NCBI GenBank assembly: GCA_008694505.1
Contig: VZDJ01007747.1
Span: 28,244,679 to 28,308,678, forward strand
Reading direction: 5' to 3'
DNA from: Cyanoderma ruficeps
Lineage: Eukaryota; Chordata; Aves; Passeriformes; Timaliidae
Length of the DNA stretch: 64,000 nucleotides
Of the stretch, positions 35,746 to 48,034 are shown one piece after another. Below the pieces are notes generated by a model, which worked only from the letters and a program-made list of their open reading frames with translations, had not been told where the DNA came from and ran no database searches. Numbering within the stretch: position 1 is the first letter of the stretch; every line of letters begins with the position of its first letter. Position numbers and translations under genes: made by a program.

Positions 35746-38693
35746 TTATGAATTATATCTTCCAGGAAACAAAATCTGGCCTAGAAAAGTGGGTTTTAAT
35801 TAATAGACAGACATTTTGTATAGGAAAACAATTGTCTATACTAAAATTCATTTCAGATCATTTCAGTTTTGGACACAATTTACTTCATTTTTGGACTACA
35901 CTCAAACTGAACATTCATGCATGCTGGAATGAAGATGGCAGACAGGACAGCAGGCTGAAGCACTGCACAGCATGTTTTATCTAAGAGAGTATACAGAACT
36001 TGCACTCACTTTGTGTAATCAGCGGTCCAGGATGTCCTGAAAAAGTCATGTAAATACATATGGACAAAAAACAGACACTTTCAAAATACAGTTATGAAAA
36101 TGTGAAATTAGAAATAAGGCAGCAGGCTGATGGGCTTTAACTTGTCACATAAAATAGCTGCAGCCAGCTAACTAAGACTAAGCCATGTCATGCTGTATCT
36201 TCCTCTGAAAATAGCACCTATGTTTGCTCTTAATTTTTTCACTAGTTGATAGATGTTCTATAGGTACAATAGTAACAACATTTATTTTGGATGCAGAACT
36301 ATGTGTTTACAAACTTTGATAGCAGACATAAACAAAATGTCTTTTTAGACATTTTATTGAAGTCTTCAATAAGAACATATTATAGGAGTTTTTCTTAAAA
36401 AATAATAAAAAATGGAGATTGAAACTTTGAATTGGACTTGAACCTATGACTCCTATATCCAATGCAAACATCCTAAAAATTGAGAAGGTGGGAAGATTTT
36501 AGTTTTCTACATTTTGCTTTCTGTGTAGTGATACCCTTATGACTTTCCTATATAGCTGATTGGAGTAGTGCAAGCAATTAAAAAGAAAGTCTGTGCTAAG
36601 TCTGCATTCCCAATGAAGCTTGTAGTGCACTGGGAAATCTCCCCTCTTATTGTTGCTAATGCCCTCTTTAGGTGAGCAGTGGGCATGATGGGGAGCACTG
36701 ATGGTCTCCTGTTCCAGACATTTTATACATCTCAAATGCTGGGCAGAATAAGAGTTCTTAAGATCTAAATTTTAAAATTGATTGGAAATTAAAACATTCA
36801 TTCACAAAGTATTTTGGGACCTAACAACCCAAGTATTTTGATAGGACTGAGTCACTATATATTTCAGGTATATTCTTCAGATATTTTTCACATTAACGTA
36901 GCTAAATATTTGGGAAAAAAACATGCACTGCTTAATATTGCCCTCTTCACTGAGTCTTTATTTCTGGCCATTGCTAAATAGGCCTGAGGCTAACTGGCTC
37001 TTTAAACCAAGCTGCAATTTTTTTTCTCCAGGGATTTTCATTCCTTCTATTAAATACTAGCATCTACATCTTAATCTACAATTTAATGTTCTGTATTTTT
37101 TATTGGCACATCATCTATGAACTAATAAATCAATATTTTAATAGATTTTGTTATATACATCTAATCTCCAAAATTTGAGTAAATTTATGAGAAATTACTA
37201 TGGTTCATTTAAAAAAGGAGCTTTCATGCAGGGCACTCAGATACTGTTTTTCAGCACAGCTCCTCAGAAAGCGCATTTTTTATAATAACTCCTTTAATGA
37301 TTTTATATATTTACACAAGCATCATGAGATTTTTAGGTTATGAAATGCACAAAGAGTTTAGAAAATGTTTGGGGAGGAGATTCTAGTACACAGATTCCCC
37401 AAATACTGTAAGAAGATGCTGTGGAAAGATGAAATAAGAAAACCATGCAGTGAAAACATCTGGCCTAACTGTAAGGAAGAACTCTGAAAACCTCCCTGAA
37501 GGACTTCTGCGCTGACTTACAGACTTCCAGTTAAAGTATAGACTGTGATTAAATACACACACAAAAAAAATTTACTCAAAACTCTCTGCAGAAAACAGCA
37601 TGTTAAAATAAAATAGGCAAGTTATTAATATTATTTTGTTTGGGTTAATATCTCTTCAAGGAGAAAAAATATCTCTCATGTCCTATGTATTCATCCTACA
37701 GCTCTCCAGACCATAACCAAATGTACAAGTTTGGCAAAATTAAATTTGAGTATATAATGACTATGCAACTTATTATTTGCAAAGGAGCTTTGTCATAAAT
37801 TCGTGCTGAGATAGACTTCGAAGATGACTAGAAACTTAATTTAGTTTTGAGGTCATTTTAGTTCAAGGTGATACATTTGAGGAAATTTGCTTTATCTCCT
37901 TTTAACATGCACTTTTTCTCCAGGACATGCTAATGGTGGTATAATTTTAATTCTGAACATGTTCAAATTTACCTCTATGTAAAGGGCTCAGCAAGAGAAT
38001 AATGCACTTGAAGTTTTATGTGTCATTTAAAGGGGTTTCATGCTATTTCTAAGAACAGGTACAATATCCAACTCTTTTTCTGTGTGTTTAGGTTAGTGTG
38101 TATATTCATAATTGCTATTGGCATTTGCAGTAATTATAATACTCATTAAAAGAAAGGCTACTTAGCATTTATCATAAAATGATGGGTTTAAGTAATTCTT
38201 ATTTTTTAGGAGTCCTATACCCTTGCAATGACATTCTTGTTTTTTATTCTGGTATGCAACAGAACTGTGCTCTTCACAAGCTTATTCTTTCCTTTTTTTC
38301 TATGTTTCGATTTCTTCAACTTGACATTAGCCTCCTTTCAGGTTACCACATAGTGGAAGTGTTAGACTGTGATATGACATGTGGCATCACATAATTAGTG
38401 TCTTCATGAGCATCAGGCACTTGAAAGCTGTATCCTCCTAGAAATTCTGAGTTTTATCACAAGAACAATAATCTGTAACATGGCAGCTTTGAGGTGGTTA
38501 GATGACCTGAAGCTTACTGTCTTGAAAATTGCCTTCTACTGTGTTTCATCAAAATCAAGTTTTACAAAAAAAGTGATCAGTTGAAAAAAAAGTCAAAATA
38601 TACAAGTATGAAATTCATGCATGTGAAGAAAAGGAAAAGGAATATTTCAGCTACAGTTCTGTTTCTACATGTCAGAGAGATCAAGTGGAGTCT
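35746..38693. other. AT-rich unique DNA
   Basis: No recognised element. A tRNA-like phrase near 36434 was examined and rejected. Confidence 0.6.
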
Positions 38694-39162
38694 TGTTGTG
38701 GTTACAGCTACGACAAGGTTAATTTTTGCAGCAAATGGGAGCAAGTGTGGCTAAGGCCCAGATGTTACCCTATATCATCTCATATCGTTGCTGGGGCAGT
38801 GGAAAAGGGAATCTTCACTTCCAAGAAAAAGGGGGTCCTTCCAGTCAAGCAAGCATGGCAGACAGAACGGTGGGGTAACGCTGGTTTGGGTGGTATGGCA
38901 GCAGCTGGGTCTAGCACCCCGTCCTCTATATTGGACAATTTTGTTATTAATGTTGTTGCTGTTGCTGTTTGTTTTCTTATCTCAATGTCTCCAGTAAAAT
39001 GTTTTATCACATCCTGTGGTCTCTGTCTTTTGTGCCTCCAATTCTCCTCTCCAATGCACTACAGCAGAGAGGGGAAAGGAAAGGGAGGGCAGGGAGTGAG
39101 CAGCATGTGATTTGGAAAGCCTCAGTGGGAGCACTGAATCGGGGAGTTCCTAAACCACAACA
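38694..39162 (+). mobile_element. Solo LTR of an endogenous retrovirus
   Basis: Begins TGTTGTGGTTACAGCTACGA and ends GAGTTCCTAAACCACAACA, about 469 bp with TG...CA ends and inverted TGTTGTGG / CCACAACA termini. Between them are features of the family seen at 51.8 and 55.6 kb: a TTGTTGCTGTTGCTG-like stretch, a TCCAGTAAAAT in the place of the usual ATTAAA signal, and a GGGAGTGAGCAGCATG segment near the 3' end. No internal retroviral region adjoins. No clear target-site duplication. The forward frame at 38685-39110 (141 codons) is a by-product. Confidence 0.8.
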
Positions 39163-39522
39163 AATGTAAAAGTCAGAAAGTAATTTCTGAATTGCATTTT
39201 GGAAGCCAGAAGGCAATGATTTAATTAAAATGACTTCTACTTGGTGTCATATTGTTAGTATGGAAAATCTTTAACCTAATAGTATTCAAATCTTTTTTTG
39301 ATTCAAATTTTTACTGAGTTTTCATGTCTCATCTTTGATCAGCACAGACTACAGTCTATCTGCTAGGTAGGTAGAGCTATAGCATAAGACAGAATGAAAC
39401 ATACAATATCAGAAAAAAGATTTATTACTATGTACCGAGAGAAGGAATAATTTGCATATGAAAGGGGAAAAAAGAGGCAAGTTTAATGTTGCTTACTCTT
39501 TGCTTTCTTTTTGAATGCCCAG

Positions 39523-39627
39523 GGAGAGTGGATTTTCAGAAGATCTTTACCACTTACGTTCGTTGCAATCTGACTGTGTAAATAGTAAGGTAGCTCAGAA
39601 AAGACATAAAACAGCCATGTTACTTGG
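39523..39627 (+). other. Candidate 105-nt coding exon (unrecognised)
   Basis: An acceptor-like tract (CTCTTTGCTTTCTTTTTGAATGCCCAG) precedes it and a donor-like CTTGG|GTAAGA follows. The length is 105 nt, and one frame is open throughout: one base, then 34 codons starting ESGFSEDLYHLRSLQSD and ending KRHKTAMLLG, with two bases left over. That frame hits a stop two codons past the donor, as expected at an exon edge. The charged, non-repetitive composition resembles a real protein more than translated AT-rich DNA, but I do not recognise the family. It lies 360 bp downstream of the solo LTR. Chance remains possible. Confidence 0.25.
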
Positions 39628-42610
39628 GTAAGAGAAGAGCAATTTATTAACTGTAACATCACCCTTCAAGGCAATCTTTGTTTATTTGAAATACTTAAAC
39701 CTACTCAATGTGTGTAAAAAAATAGTTTTAATATAGAAGTGGGAAACATCCTTGAAGGACATAAGAAAAATCACAGTGAAGAAAATGTATACTAGGAAGT
39801 GTGCCAGGTGTTGCCATTTAAATTCAACAGAAAGGGAAGATATCACTTTCTCATAGCAATGTGGAACTTCATACTCATTCCATCTGATGAAAGTAAAAGT
39901 AAACATATGGACAAGAAATAGGCAGCCAGCAAGACAAACCAAGATTTTGGGGCTTAATTCAAGCCTAGGTTTAACTCAAGGAATATTTGGCCCATCAGGG
40001 GATAATGGTGACAGCTGCAATGGCAGTCTGTGAATAGCAGTCTTTTACCTTTCAACAAGATTTCTAATTTAGCTGCAAAAAACTTTTTGCTTTTCTACAA
40101 TGAAAGAAAATTTCTCCTCCATTTCAAGGACCAAATCACCATGTCCACTTACCTTGAAAGTTGGCACTTAAGAAAAAGTCATGGCATCCCAGCAAGGAAG
40201 ATACAAAAGAGCACATAAACTAACTCTGTACCCTGAACAGACATCATATTTGCTCCCTTTGCTACAAAGAAATATTCCTGGACACCTCTGTATGACTTCA
40301 CTTATATAGCAAAACCAGATGGACAGAGGACCAGACTTTTTCCATATAGTAGAGAATTTTACCCTCAGTATAATGTTCTAGAAAAAAACAAATGCCGTTA
40401 AAAGAAGAATGGGCATCATATAGACTTGCTTTTGAGAATGATTGTTTCTGCAACACTAACTTTCTGCTTATTTTCAAATAGCTTACACAGACAACAGTAG
40501 CAGAAATAGCATGCTATTGTTAGTTAAAATATAGAAGCTAAATAGAACCAGTAGAAATTAAACTGTAACCCCACCCAAAAATAAGTATAAAACAGAAGCA
40601 TGTTTAACCACCTGAGAAGAAGGAAAGTTAATGCCTAAAACATCTTGTGAATAACTAGAAAATTATATACAGGTATATCTACAACACTGATCTTAATAAC
40701 TCATTCACTGAGATACCAGGTCACTAAGGGAACTTGGGGCAAAGGTCAAGAAAAGATAATTAGGAAGATGGAGAATATTGGCAAAAATGTGTTCCAGACT
40801 CACTAAATGCAGAATCAGGCCAGGCTGGAGAGTGACCAGAAGTCTGAAAATATTAAGAGAAGGCTAACCTTGAACAAAAGATTTCAACATTATGGGTCAG
40901 AGTTCAGGAAAGAAAAAGGATTTACAGTGATTGCCAACATAGTGTATCCACAATAGCTGGAAGAAAGGCAAAGGATTCTACAATCTTGCAAGAGTTTGCA
41001 AATCCTCAAAGAGTGTGTGAAGCAGGGATTATGAAAATAGGTTATGCTTTGAGTGCACTCAGCAAGCATAAACCAAAAGGACTGTGAATGTACTTATAAA
41101 TCATTAGGGATTTCCATAGGAATCCTTGCAGAAGGTTAGTAATACAGTGTGCTTAACATCACTCTTGTTGTTTTACAGTGTAAGCTTGCAATATTTCCTT
41201 TCATAATTTTAATGTGACTTTTAAGAAGGCTGAATCTAATTTTAAAAAGCACATGTTTAATGACCTGTCATTCTCTCATACTAGGCAAAAGAAATAGAAT
41301 TTGAAATGTTGTTTAAAAAATCAAGAAATCAATAAAATGAAGCAAAATAGAGATAAAAACAAAACTATTAGTGCAGTCCAGGAGAAAAATCACATACCAA
41401 GATAGTAAAACTGAAATATTTTGTATGACATATGTGCTGAAAAAAGACTGAGGAGGATGTGGAAAATTGCTCTTATAATCTGCGTCACCTGTATAGTGAC
41501 TTAGGGCAAGAGTCATTTTAGTGGGATTTGACAGAGGTGTAAAATGTAAGATGCAGATGGTAATTATTCTGCTCTACTTGGCACGGGTGAAGTTTCAGTT
41601 GGAATCCTGGTTTTTTGGTCACTGAACTATGAGAGAAAATGTAGACAAAATTGGAATCCAGAATATGGTGACAGATATATTTAGAAGCTTTGAAAATTAT
41701 CCACAAAGCAAACACAAACCCAAAAAACTGCCTTAATTTGGTCTTGAAAGGATTGATAAAAAACAGATAACATCCTTCAGATATTTTAAAGGAAGTATTT
41801 CCTTCTCCACACACAGTATACAGAGAATAGCGTGCCTAAATGACAAGGTGTTCTTCCTATATGTCAAAAAAATATTTCACATGGGTCAAAAATTTTTAGA
41901 TCTGTTGATAAGATACTTGATAGAACAATAAAAGAAGTTGTGATTTCACATGTCTACCATTATATCTATGTATCAGATCTAATGAGAGGCTTGAAATTCA
42001 AAGTGAGTGAAGGTTCAAAAGGATCAATGTCTTTCTCCAACAGCGTTCCTCCAGGCTATATCAATATTTCACTTCCATTGCAAGTAAGGCTGAAACAGTG
42101 AACTAATGACTATAGAGTGATATTGGCGTGAAAGTTACTCTGGTCTTTTCTGCTGACCTCTGGCAGGAGTATTTTGGTTTTTTTCAATCATAATAAAACA
42201 AGAGATTTCTACATAAATTCCAATGATATTCACCATCACATTGTCTTTGAACTTCTTTCTTAGCTTCTAAATTTAACCAAAATTCCAAGATTTTGCAAAT
42301 GGTTTTCATAACCAGTCATTCTGTGATTCATTACACTAATGAAAGTGACAGTGAAATATTTGCTTCGGCTTTTTACAAAACTGTAGTGTGCCAATATTTT
42401 TCAGCCACAATGTTTGAAAGGCTTTAGATGTGTCAAAGCAGTTTCAAAGATATTTTCTCTTTCAACATGGAGTTGAAGCTTATGCATAAAGCTAATTTTT
42501 TTTTCAGTTGTTATAAACCATTGCACTTTTTTCCTCCCCTACTAGATCAAGTTTATTAAGTCACAAAAAAACCCAGAGATGTAAGTAACCTGTTAAGCAG
42601 GGTTTCACTT
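39628..42610. other. AT-rich unique DNA
   Basis: No repeat family or gene recognised. The reverse-strand frames at 39682, 41313 and 41518 are Phe/Ile/Leu-rich and without motifs. Confidence 0.6.
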
Positions 42611-42658
42611 TCATACGATGTTTTAATAAAACATTCATATGATAGTTTTAATAAAAGT
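42611..42658. repeat. Diverged ~24-bp tandem duplication
   Basis: TCATACGATGTTTTAATAAA then ACAT is followed by TCATATGATAGTTTTAATAA then AAGT. The two copies are offset by one indel and a few substitutions. Confidence 0.85.
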
Positions 42659-45059
42659 TCAGGAAAGTGACTTGCATTTCTGAACACTTTGGAAAAATTG
42701 ACAAGTATTTTTGATAACTAACTCTTATTAGAATGCAAACCAAACCATCATTTTCACAACCCAGATCATCATGGGAAGTTGAAAATATGTGTGACTTCAT
42801 ATGTCAAGCTTTAATAAGACCAATTTCTTTTCATGGCCGCATTCAAAACATTTTTTATGTGAAGCCTGTTGTTTTCTGGTTGCCCGTGTATGGATTTTTT
42901 TTGTGAATAGACCAAAACTCTTAGGAAATATTAGTGAACATCTTTTTAATACAGAAAGACTCCTTTTCACTGACTCCTCCTAGTTCATAAAATTTTTCTG
43001 CACAAAAATTATCCACATTATGTATAAATATATCTCTATCTGTAAGACAAAGGTGACAAAACAAACAACTTCCAATGGTTTCCATGCTAATTCTTATTTA
43101 AAATAATGTAGAAAATTATTGGCAGTTAAATCTCTCTAGCTAGTGTCATCTAGCTGCACAGTGAAGTACTGGTTATTTCCACAGTAACTAAAGTCAATAT
43201 GCTTTTAGCCAGGTCTTGAATATATTTTATATTTACATTGTTTTCAAGAGCTAATAATTTAGCTTCCTTACAGCTCTTCATCCACCGTAAGAATTTCCTC
43301 TTTTCTTCTGCAAAGTAGTTTCTGGTGTCCCGTGCTTTTGTGATGTTTTTCCTAATATTCATTATTTGGTGGCTCATACAGAGAGATAATTTGAGCACAC
43401 CTGTATTCACAGGAGCAGCTGAATGGAAAATTTTATTTCCTGTTTTCATTTTTTTACAGTTAATTTATGCTTGAAATAATTTTTACTATTGACTTTGAAA
43501 TGAAGGTGCCTTCTTTCAAGGTGGTGTCAAAGATTAAACAGTTTCATTTTTCCATTAGCAAATACTTTGTAACACAGCTTTGAAATTATTGTTCATCGGT
43601 TGACACAGTCAAAGTAAAGCCCATTTAAACATAATTTTGTCTATATGAGCTAGTTTTCTTTTAGGGTTCTCATACAATTCATCCTTTTGCTTTTAATAAT
43701 AATGGAATTTAAAACATTATTTCAGGTTTTTGTTTTGTTTTTTCTTTTTCTGAATAGTACTTACAACTAAGAGTTCATTGCTAAAAGATAGTAAAAGTGA
43801 TTTTTTTTTTCCTTCACTGTTCCTTTCTTTAGGCACTGGCCCACTGTTAGTCACAGATTGCACAAGCACAGTTTTTGGTAGCTAAGCTACTGGACATGAC
43901 TTAAATTTGACAGCCTTGTTATTACAAGAGGAAATTTATAATTATATATTGGAATACAAGGAATTATGTCATCTGACATTATGTCACTGGTGCCAGAAAA
44001 ATAAAAACAATTAATATCTGAAGGTGTAGAAAACTGTGGCTATGGACTCTTTGGTTCTAAGAAATTCCTTAACTGAATCTCTTACCTGGAGCAAAATGAT
44101 TGTCTGGGCTCAAAGCTGAGGCAACAGTGTGACAAAAGAAACTTGTTCTCTCATCATTACTGGAATTGAGGTGTTCCATTGACTTCCCCCTCATTTATCC
44201 CAGTAGTTGTCTTTTCCTTAAAGTAAAAATTAACTTTTTTGACATCTCATCTGAACCACGGAGGCACATAAAAGGTCATTTTAAACATTGCAGGAGATAC
44301 TCACACAAATCTTAGATGTGATTGAACAGAAGTATAGAACATCTTGTACAGTTTCAGATACTTAAATTTTTATTGTCTTCTACAGATTCATAAGAAATAG
44401 CCCGTGGATTTTCTAGGTTAGTTAACAACAATTTGAAAACTACAGGACTGTATGAACCCTTTAAGTACCCTCCATGTCTACTGTTTTATAACTCTATTTT
44501 TAATGTTCCCCTAAGTTAGTTTTAGTGGAAAAAGTTATAGCAAAAAAACCATGACTGCCTGCAAACCAAAATAGGTTTTGATTATATGATGGGTTTAATA
44601 TAGTTATGTCTAAGACTAAGTTGTAGATTACTCCACATGACTTCAAATAATATGCCATGGAATCTGAGCTTAGACATAAAACCTACATAGTGTAGACTAC
44701 TGGAAATTAGTGTCAAAATAATAAATATCTATTGAAAGCCTTCAGGGTGAAATAGTAAAGTAGGCAATGTCATTACCTTGAAGGAAGAGTACCAAAGACT
44801 CATTGATCGACACCTACAGATATTTTATTTAACAGACTTTAGAGATCAAGAATACCTGTGAGAATTGTGTTAGCCGGACTGGAAATTTACAGATGTGTGA
44901 AAACACAACTGAAGACAAACAGAAGTGTTATTATAATGTGGAGTGCCAGAAGCTGCCACACATGTGATTTATAGGCAGTATGAGGTACAATATCAGTATT
45001 GCCATATGAAGTGGCCCAGCCGCCTTATGAAATGGCTACCAAAAAAGCACATAAGGAGA
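42659..45059. other. AT-rich unique DNA
   Basis: No recognised element. The 99-codon reverse frame at 43150-43449 is Lys/Asn-rich without a known motif. The microexon-like segment at 44086 is listed separately. Confidence 0.55.
44086..44115 (-). other. Candidate 30-nt microexon (reverse strand)
   Basis: On the reverse strand a long pyrimidine-rich acceptor (AAGTTTCTTTTGTCACACTG then TTGCCTCAG) is followed by the 30-nt segment CTTTGAGCCCAGAC...TTTTGCTCCAG and a near-consensus donor CCAG|GTAAGAG. The length is a multiple of three. Two of three phases are open (for example LSPDNHFAPG). A TGC lies close to the acceptor, as in neural microexons. I see no companion exon on this strand, so it is a candidate only. 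Confidence 0.25.
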
Positions 45060-45350
45060 AACAGAGGGTGTTGAGTGGCTGTAGTGTGTGCCACTCATTT
45101 TCCTTGGGCTTTATCTTTCTCTTTTATTATTACGACTACTTTATAAACTTTTTTCCTATTAAACTGCTCTTAACTCATGAGTTTCACTTTTGGTTTTGGG
45201 GGTTTTTTTGTTTTTGGTTGGTTGGTTGGTTGGTTTGTTTTCTGTTTCCCCCCCCCCCCCCGATTCTCCATCCTGGCCCACCAGGGTGGGGAATAAGCAA
45301 GCAAGGCAGCTGCATGGGACTTATTTGCCAGTTGGGGTTAAGCCACAACC
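45060..45350 (+). mobile_element. LTR 3' half (avian ERV) with C14 tract
   Basis: From GGGTGTTGAGTGGCTGTAGT through TATTATTACGAC, CCTATTAAACTGCTCTTAAC (polyadenylation-signal region) and TCATGAGTTTCACTTT to GCCAGTTGGGGTTAAGCCAC and AACC. The order is that of the R-U5 part of the avian LTR family present at 38.7, 51.8 and 55.6 kb. A (GGTT)n stretch (45216-45237) and fourteen C (45248-45261) have expanded within it. The 5' half is missing or too diverged to place. Confidence 0.75.
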
Positions 45351-48034
45351 ATGCTTGTTTCCAAGAAGCAGGAAAAAAGTCTCTGGGTAATGGCAATATC
45401 ACATCTGTTGCCATATATTCTTATAGCAATCCATTAAAATAATTCACTTTGTATTATGCAAGCAGCTGTTATTCCCCAATATAGCAGAAATCCATTAAAT
45501 ATTTCTATGATTTATATATATTACACAAATCATAACTACATAGTCAATTAGATAGAGGAATATATTCTATTTCTTCCATGGAAGAAACTCTTATGCGGGA
45601 CTAACACTTTCTTCTGCATTTCTAATGCATAGATTAGCAAAATGTTGTTAAAAAGTTCAGTAATTAGTATTTGTAGAAAATAAGATCTGATTGCTTAGGA
45701 CTTCTCAGTAGAAAAAAAAATTGAAAAATTTTATGACCAAATTATTTATGTGTGAAGCTCTCATTGCAAGAATCAACCTCTGTGAAATCTCAGGCACCAT
45801 ATCTATGTGTACATAAATATATGTTTGCATATACATATATACACATAAACATAGCTGACAAAATGATGCATCTACATATATATTCTTGTGTACATCATAT
45901 ATCCATTTTTATACCTAAATTTGTATTTTTTTTTAAATTTGCCAGTTTAATAAGAAACAATAAGGAAATAAAATTATTTTTATCTTAAATTTCCAACTTC
46001 TCTATGCCATGCCATGCCACGTACTGACATTGGTTCCACTATGTCTGTGGCACCCAGAGTATATTCCATTCACTGCAAAAAAGCCATCTTTATGATTTTT
46101 AATATAAATTAAAGTCAAGCACAAATTGAAATCTATCAAGTTCTAAGAGAGTTATACTTCCATGGTGGCAACTTAGGAAATTCTTACTCAGTTCAGTAAT
46201 TTAAGAAACATCATTTATATACTGTAGAGTGTAACAGGTATACCCTATCTCTAAGAAGTGAAGAAAGTGTCTTAAATTTCTTAGGTTAGGACATTTGAGG
46301 GGTAATGGAGAAGAGGGAATGGCAGGAACGTGTAATCTTGCCACTGGTTAACTGAAACACTGTGGAATTGTTATTTTCTTGGGACTCACCCCTTGTCATT
46401 TCAGGTCTGTGCTCTGTCTGCTCACACTTCATACTGTGCTCTGGTTCTCAAGGCCTCTGGTATCATACAAGGCACATATTTCTCTGGACTGCATCAATAT
46501 TTTACAGTAATAAATATCCAATTTTATATAGAATAACCACTTTATCTTTACAAAACTATGGTTGGACCATAAAAAGAGAGATTAATGTAACATAAATTAG
46601 CTGTGGACCTTGTCAACTAGAAGAATTGATTTCACAGAGAAATCAAGTAAAACAAAGCTACAGGCAGGTTCAGAAAAGTTCAGGCAGAACAAGTCTGACA
46701 AGTCTCAGTCCTGAGGCTCGGAAATATCAGTAAAAAGTTTATAGTCCATTTCTAAGATGAAAATATGGTCTTGGATTCTGAAACACAGAATTTTGTTCTA
46801 CTCTCTGCTTGTTTATTTCTGTTTCTACCCATTTGCCAAGTCTGTTTTATCTGATCCTTTTTCTCATGAATCATACATTGAGTAGGGGTAGCAATTTGCA
46901 GAAAGAATGTCATAGTGTATAAATATTTGTTTTTATCAACAAAGCTTATGGGTGTAACAATGTCAACCCAACATTCATTATGTTTGGTAGCACACTTTTA
47001 AAGCTATGTGCCATATGCTCCCTTCCATTAAACGACAGGGAAATTCCACTAATCCAATGCAAATCAGAGTGGGGTATAATCATAGCAGCCTGCAAAAGAA
47101 AGCAAGTGACGCCAGGTGAGAAGTGATTGCCATGAATATGTTGTATCCATACCAGTATTCATCCTATGGTAATAGCTCCTGGTAGATTGTCTGAAGAAGA
47201 AAATGTGAATAGCTGGAGAAGGAAAAAGGCATAAAATAACACCTAGGAGGCCAAAGTCTGTTATGATAGTTTTACTGCCAGTATTGGGTATGCAGGGAAG
47301 GGTAGAAATTTAAAGATTTTCCAAAGGTTAAGCAAATAATACAGGGAATTCTTTTGTTTATTTCCTCACAACTAATTTCTTGAATATGTTTCCTGCTATG
47401 GGGTCCTTCAGCTGTAGATCTACTGCAGTGGATTTCCAAGATGATTCACCACAGCAGTTCTTAGTCTGGACTCAAATTATACGAAACTTCAATTTGACCT
47501 TAAAGTACAGAAATTTGAATGTGTTTCACTGAAATTTTCTTGAAACCAATAAAATACATTTTACCAATAATTAATCACTTTATCAGAAGTTTGAAGTGCT
47601 GATTTCATAAACTAGATACTTCTCTTTTCTCTTTTTTTTTTCTTATGTTGTTTTTTTGGTCATTGAGAAGGTCATTCCTCTGTATCATGTTTTCCATTTC
47701 CATTTTGCAGCCATATTGTATCTCATTTTTGTCTTGTCTGGACTCAACAAATGAAATTCTTCCATTCATTTTTATAAATTCAGGGTTCTTTCCAAACTGC
47801 CTACACTACTGTAGGCTATTGTTTTTTGTAACTGCATTTGTAATATCTTGAATTAAATGGCATTTTATAAAAAGTATCATTTGCACTTAAAGCAGTAAAA
47901 TAATACCTTCCTATATGTAAGATTGCTTTTCTCCAAGATATTTCATGTTGTGAAGAATATGTCTAGTTTCACAGGAAAACCTGCTCAGTTAATACGGTTT
48001 AAGTCAAATTTATGGATCTGTCTGTTCCTGTGTC
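45351..48034. other. AT-rich unique DNA
   Basis: No recognised element. AT-rich dinucleotide-like stretches occur near 45810-45900 and a short CATGC repeat near 46006. A 77-nt segment at 47039-47115 with splice-like edges was considered and not retained. Confidence 0.6.

Noticed and set aside
36428..36480. tRNA-like phrase on the reverse strand (GGTTCAAGTCC preceded by a candidate anticodon region)
   Set aside because: The T-loop wording is suggestive, but the T stem has a mismatch and no 5-bp anticodon stem or acceptor stem can be formed. Treated as coincidence, not a tRNA or mitochondrial insertion.
40153..40166. 14-nt reverse-strand segment with donor AAG|GTAAGTGG
   Set aside because: The donor is excellent, but the length is not a multiple of three and the acceptor is ordinary. 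An isolated good donor is not enough.
47039..47115. 77-nt segment between ...AACGACAG and CCAG|GTGAGA with open frames
   Set aside because: The acceptor has a weak pyrimidine tract and two frames are open over only 25 codons, which is expected by chance.
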